Shown here in pieces: positions 52,090 to 58,042 of a stretch of DNA of 58,042 nt. The notes under the pieces were generated by a model. That model searched no databases, was not told where the DNA came from, and saw nothing but the letters and a program-made list of their open reading frames with translations. The DNA is from Zygnema cylindricum (Eukaryota; Streptophyta; Zygnematophyceae; Zygnematales; Zygnemataceae). The position numbers were made by a program, and so were the translations under genes. Position 1 is the stretch's first letter. Every line of letters begins with the position of its first letter. The stretch is taken from NCBI GenBank assembly GCA_037447655.1, contig JBBHKE010003005.1, positions 294,701-352,742 on the forward strand, written 5' to 3'.

Positions 52090-53689
52090 ATCTGAAACGG
52101 AGCGAGTTCCATATACACCAAAACATAATGGTGTTTCTAAGAGATTAAAAAGGACAGTGACAGAGAGTGCTTGTTCCATGCTTGTAGATAAAGAGCTAGA
52201 TTTGAAATTTTGGGCTGAAACACTTAACTGTGCGGTTTATATTAAAAATAGAATTGCTTCTAGATCAGTTAGAACTACTCCTTATGAGCTCTGGACAGAA
52301 GAAACACCTGATGTTAGTCACTTTAAGATCATTGGCAACAAGTGTTTCATTCTAGATACTTCACATGATAGATGGAAGACCTGGGATTTTCATGGGTATG
52401 ATGATAATGCGAAAGGGTATAGAGTTCTTTTATTTGAGAAACAGAAAGTTATTATCTATAGGAATATCCAGATTAAAGATGAACAGGATTCGGTTGACCT
52501 TTTTAGAGTGCCAAATCAACCGGCAAAAGAAAAGCAGGAATATGTCATTTTTCACCATACCCAGCGAGTTTTCTTTCCACCTGCAAGTTGGACACCTCTT
52601 CCTTCAATTCCTTTGGTGCTTTCACACGATGATACACCACAAGTTACACCTCACGCGGAAGGAACTGCGGCTTCACAGGATGCTACACCACAAGTTACAC
52701 CTCAGGCGGAAGGAAATGCTACAAACTCTATACCAGCTGAAGCTACGGTTCAAACTAAACAGAAAAATCAGAGGTTGCCGACGATTTCAACCTCAAATTT
52801 TTTGGGGGGAAAGAGATCAAGCAGTTGTCTGCAAACAAGCTCTCACTTTACTTTTTGTGCAGCTACAGAGGAGCCTCTAACGATCTAGGATGCCTTCTCA
52901 TCACCTGAGAGAAATCAGTGGATCGAGGCAGCAAACGATGAAATGAAGTCTAATTTGGAGGCACAGATATGGGAGCTGGTTGATCTTCCTCCGGGCAGAA
53001 AAGCCATCGGCAGCAAATGGGTATTCAAGGTGAAGTTGAACCCGGACAACACCATTGAAAGGTATAAGGCCAGACTAGTGGCCAAAAGGGAAAATCAAAA
53101 AGAAGGTATTGACTTTGAAGAAACCTTCTCTCCAGTTGTCAGGTTTCCCACTGTCAGAGTTTTGCTAAGTCTAGCAGCAATAGAGAATATGGAAATACAT
53201 CAAACGGATGTTAAAACCGCCTTTTTGCATAGAGAGTTAGAAGAAACCATTTATATGAAACATCTTGAAATGTATTTTGAAAAGGAAAAGAAAAAATTAG
53301 TGTGTAAATTTATGAAATCTTTGTATGGGCTGAAACAAGCCCCTCGTCAATGAAATTTGAAGTTAGATGAGTTTTTTACTGGGCTAGGTTTTAAGAAAAT
53401 TAGCTCATATCATTTTGTATATGTCTTACAAGGGGAGGATGGGATATTATACATTGTTGTATATGTGGATGACTTATTATTAATAAGTAAGTGAATGGAT
53501 GAAATGAACCGCATTTAAGCGGCTTTAAGGTCTAGGTTCGAGATGAAGGACCTTGGTGAGGCCAAGTTCATCTTAGGAATACAAGAAAAAAGAGACATAA
53601 ACAAGAGGTTGTTTATGTTGATAAAGAAAGAAGCAATAGGTAACATGCTGGAAAGATTTGAAATGAAAGATGTAAAGGGATCTAAAACT
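52090..53689 (+). pseudogene. Copia-5 integrase end, linker and RT
   Basis: PYTPKHNGVSKRLKRT (integrase glutamate block, with the usual Glu replaced), FWAETLNCAVYIKNRI, GYDDNAKGYRV. The linker contains a duplicated DxTPQVTPxAEG motif near 52630 and 52680. RT: MEIHQTDVKTAFLH near 53190, YGLKQAPRQ near 53325, YVDDLL near 53464. Stops near 52887, 53352, 53493 and 53517. Ends in DVKGSKT at the AAACT target site. Confidence 0.9.
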
Positions 53690-55053
53690 TGTTGTTTTTT
53701 GGAAGATTCACTTTTGTACATGCGTGCGCGTATTTGTGTGTGCACGTAATTATAAAAATTAATGTGGAGGCTTGAACAGATTTGCAGATTGGGGGAGTAA
53801 GTGTATGAGGGAAATTTATGTGATGTAAGGAACAAATTGAGTGGTGTGGAATGCTCTAGGAAATAGACGGCGGATCGCGAAGTGATCCGATATGAAATGT
53901 TTGAAATATTTAAATTGTACGCCGGCCGTACGGAACCTAATGTGACGGGCGACAATTATGGAAAGTACGCGATGGTACAAAAGAATCTTTTTGGATAAGT
54001 ATACTTCAATTTTGACGTGCGGCATTTATGACGAAGTACGCGGTTTTCGGTACGGACAAGATTTTGATGGTACCGTATTATTTCAACGAGTGGATTGTGC
54101 TGTACTTCGAAGGAGGACGGCGTCCGCCGCTTTTTGATGGATCACACTATTTTGAAGATGTATGATCAAGTGGGCCGTACGTATGTGATATTAGCTTGCT
54201 GCATGGACTTATCGACAAGTGACTAAGCAAGTTGTCACTTATGACGCGGATTTGTGGATGCGTCAGTGTAAATATTTGAAACATCAATGTTTTGTCTTAT
54301 TAGAATTAATGATTTTGTGTTGATTAAAATAGGTATATTTTACGTGATCAATGAGGGTATCGAAAGTTTAATTTGTGTGTCTTCATGTGTCGTATTTGCA
54401 GACAAGTGTACACTTACGATTGCTTGACTTTCAGGTGTGCGCTTACGATTAATTTATTTCTTAGTAATGGGCTATTATCGTCAAATATAACTTAATGACA
54501 GTTATGTAATTTATGTTGGTTATTTTTGAGACTTAGTGATTCGTTGACAGCTCACAAGTGTATATATATGAATGAGCTTTGTTAGGAGTTAATCATCAAT
54601 GCTGGTTAGTAAAGTAGGGACCAAAGATGTAGTAATTTAGGGTTGTCGATTAGGTCATGCATTTAAATGATACATTTATTATCTGATTATACTTTTGTTT
54701 ATGTGTGATGCATTCATTTATTAGTATTTATATGTGTTAATTTTATGTTTGTTTGTCATGCATTGCACATGTATTTGTTTTGTTTATTATGCATTATTTA
54801 TGCATTTGTCCTAGGGTTTCTTGTGATTTTCAGGTAACCCTAGTTGTTATTCATGCATCTGTGTATGCATGCTTACTCCGTCTGTGTACGGATGATTGCT
54901 CTGCCTTGTGCGGATGAATGATTGTATCTGTGTATGCATGTATGTTAAATAGAGGATGCATTTCAAATGGTTGTTCATTGGCCTAACTTTGCTTAGCTTT
55001 TTGCATGATAGTTTGGGTGGCTTTTGCGGTCTATTTTAGACCAAAGAACAACA
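53690..55053 (+). repeat. Solo LTR (type D relative) in copia-5
   Basis: TGTTGTTTTTTGG start and AGAACAACA end. Flanks AAACT (53685-53689) and AAAGT (55054-55058) form a target duplication with one change. Contains the GGATCGC-GAA-GTGATCC stem-loop (53872-53888) and GTACGCCGGCCGTAC, both shared with the solo LTR at 9649. A/T-rich repeats of ATGCATTTATT type lie near 54650-54960. No gene. Confidence 0.87.
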
Positions 55054-55058
55054 AAAGT

Positions 55059-55817
55059 CCCATGGAATTCAGGCAGAAATCGAAAGGAATGGATTTAGAG
55101 TCAGGCATAATGGTGTGTGAGAGTTTAGAGTCAGGGGAGGAGGAGTATATGACTTCAAAGCCATATAGACAAGTAGTTGGAAGTCTTACAAATTTGATGA
55201 ACAGTACGAGACTTGATATCGCAGGAGCAGTGGGGGTCTTGAGTAGAAGTCTGCAGAATCCTTAAAAGACAGACTGGGAAGGAGCAAAAAGAGTGTTGAG
55301 ATATCTTGCAATAACTCGAAATCTTAAGCTTGTACTCGGAGGTGGAAAAGTGAAAATACAGACGTGTAGCGACACTAGCTATGGAGACATGTCAGGCCAG
55401 AAATCAACAACCGGTTTTGTTCTAAAGATTGGAGATGGAACTTGCTGTTGGAGTAGCAAATTACAAAAGGTTACAGCTCAATACACAATGGAGTCAGAAT
55501 ACATGACAGCAGCTTCTGCCCTCAACGAGCTCTTATGGGTTGATTCTATTTTACAAGAACTTGGGTGTATGCAAACGGGTCCTCAGTCTATTTGTTGTGA
55601 CAACCAAGGAGCCATTGCCATTGCCTCTAACCCCAGTCATCATTTTAAAAGCAAACATATGAATGTAAGACTTCACTTTGTTAGAGAAAAAGTGCTTGCA
55701 AAAGTGATTAAATTGTGTTATTTACCAGATGAGGAGATGGTGGCTGACATGCTAACTAAAGCCCTTCCTGCTCCTAAGTTGCAGTTTTACAAAAGGGCTA
55801 TTCGACTAAGTGAATAA
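55059..55817 (+). pseudogene. Copia-5 RT end and RNase H
   Basis: SPMEFRQKSKGMD continues DVKGSKT after removal of the solo LTR. SKPYRQVVGSLTNLMNSTRLDIAGAV, a stop at 55263, then an open frame: TCSDTSYGDMSG, STTGFVLKIGDGTCCWSS, CDNQGAIAIASNPSHHFKSKHMNVR, ending MVADMLTKALPAPKLQ and a stop at 55815. Confidence 0.92.
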
Positions 55818-55826
55818 CTAAGTCTA

Positions 55827-55840
55827 AATATTAAGGGGAG
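55827..55840 (+). other. Polypurine tract of copia-5
   Basis: AATATTAAGGGGAG directly before the LTR TGTTGTAATATG. Confidence 0.75.
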
Positions 55841-56827
55841 TGTTGTAATATGAAAATCTTTATTTCACTAGATAGAGCCGTGAGAGTAGACTAAGTACTT
55901 AGAATATTTTTGTCTTGGATAGTTTTAATACTTACCTTTAATAGTGTGACATAGAAGATAGACAGTATAAGTGTACTGTACTTGCAGGGACACGCGTTGA
56001 CGATTGGAGATGTCGCAGATATTCCGTAGTGGCGACCGACACCTACATACCCGTGTCGCAAATCGTACGGGCAGGTTCAGCGAATCGGACGAACGAATAC
56101 TAATCTGAACATCCGAGAAAAATTTGTGCGCAATCAAATGTAGGACGTCGATACAATCTTATTTGACGTACGCGATCAAACTGCGGACCACGGTGAGTAA
56201 GTGCGCCGTACACGCTCACGATGTTCGTACGACGAAATCAACATTTATCTAGATTTTGTGAATAATGCTGACTAAGTATCGCCAACATAAATTGTACGGA
56301 CGTAATTTGTAAATATCTGGAGAAACACATTGTTGGCATTTAGTGAATTAGAATTTAGTTTTTCATTGTTTATTTAGCGGCAGGTAGTAATTAGGGTTTT
56401 GGAGGTACTCGTAGTACAATGACGTACAAGTTGTGTAGATTGTCGTAAGTCAGGATAGTACTATAGTACAACCACCCGAATTAGTGTGACCAATAGATAC
56501 ACACTGTGAGTATATAATTTGGGACTTAGGAAAATTTGTATCATCCAGTTTTGGAATTATGACATTTTAAGGGCAGTTTTTGGGAAACTTCCAAAAGTCA
56601 TATCTTATGGCTAACTAAGTCATTTGGGCTACAGTTTTGGGAATTGTTAGGTTACTATGTTAGGTATCATTGTGAGAAATTTGAAGCATATCGGTTTTTT
56701 TGAGTCATATTTTGTGTAAGCTGAAAGCTGGCTGTTGAGTAGGTGCTTGACAACTTTTGTTGTTCTCCATGTCTACTTCCACTACTACTGCTGGTCCTCC
56801 TTCTACAACTCTGGTTGTAGAACAACA
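55841..56827 (+). repeat. Copia-5 3' LTR
   Basis: Starts TGTTGTAATA after the polypurine tract and ends GTAGAACAACA. Near its end it contains an ATG followed by STSTTTAGPPSTTLVVEQ, the likely LTR-borne gag start of this family, analogous to 35907. The partner LTR is not in the window. Confidence 0.82.
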
Positions 56828-57091
56828 TGTACCGTATCTTTTGAGAGGAGTAGAGTTCCAGTCTTGGTCAGTTTCCCTTCCAGTATCCATAACTTGATGG
56901 GAGGGGGAGAGGTACGAGAGAAGGGAACTCCGGATATTGGATCCGAAGAACAGGGTAGGTAGGAGACGTTTATACAGGAAGAAGGGTCTCAGATGTCCGA
57001 AGTAATTATGTATCCCCCATTATACTACGGAATTCGGGAAGCCTCTAGGTAGTTTTTGACTAACCCTCTTTCAACGAAGACATTTGTTACC
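56828..57091 (+). pseudogene. Leader and gag start of a second gypsy-type element
   Basis: ATG at 56897 opens MGGGEVREKGTPDIGSEEQ with a stop at 56960, then ETFIQEEGSQMSE. It matches the pattern of the gypsy gag start at 2299 (MGGGEVQDKDLPGV, EEESQVPE) at roughly half the positions. So it is a diverged relative of the methyltransferase-bearing element. Only about 260 bp remain, cut on both sides by copia sequence. Confidence 0.55.
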
Positions 57092-57995
57092 CGAGCAGAC
57101 AAGCCGACAATCTGACTAAACCCTTATGTAGTCTGGACTCCTCGAGCCCACAGCAAAAAGAATCACTAAAAACGCTCAACCAGGCGATTAATTATCAAGT
57201 GGCAAAGATGCTAATATTTATACAAACTCATTGGGGAAAGGCGGCTACCTCCTCATTCCTCTAACTCCTAGACCCCTATTTAAACCCCTATCAACTGATG
57301 TACAAACCAATCAGATGATTATAAAGTACAGAAAGGTACAATGGCCGATGTCCTTTCTATACGGCTTGTGTACAACAGGGCCATGGAGTGGACGTCTGCC
57401 TCCTCTAGACTTGTCCTCATGCTCTCCGGGATTCTCGCTTTCCAATTTTATTGTACCACGTGGCGCCAGGTTATGTCACGCTTGAAAACCGCCAAAGCGG
57501 CCATTCCGCAATCTCGGCGATGATTGGTGCCGTTGGATCCAAACTGGCTTCTAATATTAGCAGTTATAAATAGATGTCCGGTACATTTGTTTCGTGCGGG
57601 TTTTGTTCACACTATATTACAAACTAGTTTTTATGTTCTTCATCCGTAATTTCGTTAATCAAATTTTTGTTACTAAACATTGTTTAAATAGAAATAAAAC
57701 CCTATATACTTTAGCGAACTTCTACGACAGACCAGTTAGAGATGATGGCTACGCTTTGTCTTGCCGGTTGGAGGTTCTAGTCCTGTTGGCCTCAACCTTT
57801 TTGTTGAAAGTGACTTGTGTCACTCTACAGTCCTGCCTGTGTAGCTAAGGCAGCCATGGCTCTACCACTCTCTCTCTCCTTTAGTTACTACAACAAGTAA
57901 GGGGGCTAGAGATAGAAGGTGAAGGCAGGCTGCCTGCGTTTTTACTTAATCTATTCAGACCTAGAAAATACCCCCTAAATCTAGTGATTTCAACA
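57092..57995 (-). repeat. Minus-strand copia LTR (truncated at its 3' end)
   Basis: Plus-strand end GATTTCAACA at 57995. In element orientation it starts TGTTGAAATCAC and has the TTTTCTAGGTCT box. Also present: ACCACGTGGCGCCAGG with CACGTG near 57466, decayed U3 arms near 57326-57361, and leader stem-loops near 57120-57160. The U5 end is missing at about 57091. ORFs at 57231-57848 are LTR sequence. Confidence 0.82.
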
Positions 57996-58042
57996 CTCCC
58001 CTTTTTCTCTAGTCTATTTTTTTTTTTTTTTTTATCCACACT
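57996..58042 (-). other. Polypurine tract and pol end of an element leaving the window
   Basis: On the minus strand GACTAGAGAAAAAGGGGAG leads into the LTR, matching the GACTAG stop plus purine tract of copia-1 and copia-2. A T run of 17 or so (58016-58034) precedes it on the plus strand. The rest of the element lies beyond the window. Confidence 0.7.

Larger units (their letters stand above)
52090..56827 (+). mobile_element. Copia-5, 5'-truncated, split by a solo LTR
   Basis: Begins inside integrase, has RT and RNase H, polypurine tract and one LTR at 55841-56827. The 5' LTR, gag, protease and most of integrase are absent. A solo LTR with its own duplication interrupts it at 53690-55053. Confidence 0.88.

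Noticed and set aside
58016-58034. Poly-T run as the tail of a LINE or retrogene
   Set aside because: It lies just inside an LTR element, next to the polypurine tract, and no LINE or exon sequence adjoins it in the window.

Overview
This 58 kb window looks like repeat-rich nuclear DNA of a plant-lineage eukaryote. I recognise no host gene, tRNA, rRNA or bacterial feature. Almost every base belongs to LTR retrotransposons, mostly Ty1/copia, plus one large Ty3/gypsy element. All the copia elements carry a primer site matching the anticodon arm of plant-type initiator tRNA-Met, and the gypsy element carries a cytosine-5 DNA methyltransferase. Retrotransposon-borne methyltransferases have been reported from charophyte algae and dinoflagellates, so a charophycean streptophyte alga (Chara or a relative) is my best guess. 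This is an inference, not a proof. A 10-base N run at 31314-31323 shows that this is a draft scaffold.

Region 1-27009: a degenerate copia RT/RNase H fragment, then a decayed Ty3/gypsy element (5' LTR truncated, 3' LTR 25558-27009). Its gag is interrupted by three later insertions, each with an exact 5-bp target duplication: a complete copia (3163-9555, TTCTA), a solo LTR (9649-10710, CTACG) and a younger copia (12134-18418, CCTAT). The gypsy domain order is gag with a CCHC knuckle, aspartic protease, DNMT3-like cytosine methyltransferase, reverse transcriptase, RNase H, integrase, then a PHD finger at the integrase C-terminus. A DNA-methylation writer and a histone-reader-type module in one retroelement is the most striking content of the window.

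Region 27010-35125: a second copy of the first copia fragment, split by a minus-strand gag-only element (27807-31062). The sequence gap follows, then an LTR tail, another minus-strand gag plus LTR, and the 3' end of a further plus-strand copia.

Region 35126-51506: a copia element with distinct LTRs (35126-51440) sits inside the 3' LTR of the previous copia. Its RNase H domain is split by a 9.9 kb insertion (39434-49333, duplication AGATT). That insertion is a head-to-tail array: LTR, gag unit, LTR, gag unit, LTR, truncated unit, partial LTR, with a period of about 3656 bp. It encodes an open gag and a basic ORF but no pol. A solo LTR has also landed exactly at the polypurine tract/3' LTR junction (49519-50602, GAGTG).

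Region 51507-58042: a short non-coding spacer with a 16-bp minisatellite, a minus-strand LTR end, a copia (about 52090-56827) split by a solo LTR (53690-55053), a small piece related to the gypsy gag start, and a minus-strand LTR running to the window end.

Across the copia families the LTR leader repeats a series of small stem-loops whose stems change in compensating pairs. The gag start codon lies inside the LTR, so that the primer-binding site is part of the Gag reading frame. Nearly all ORFs carry stops or frameshifts. The gag of the tandem array is open, and the copia at 12134 has one nonsense codon across 3.46 kb of pol.
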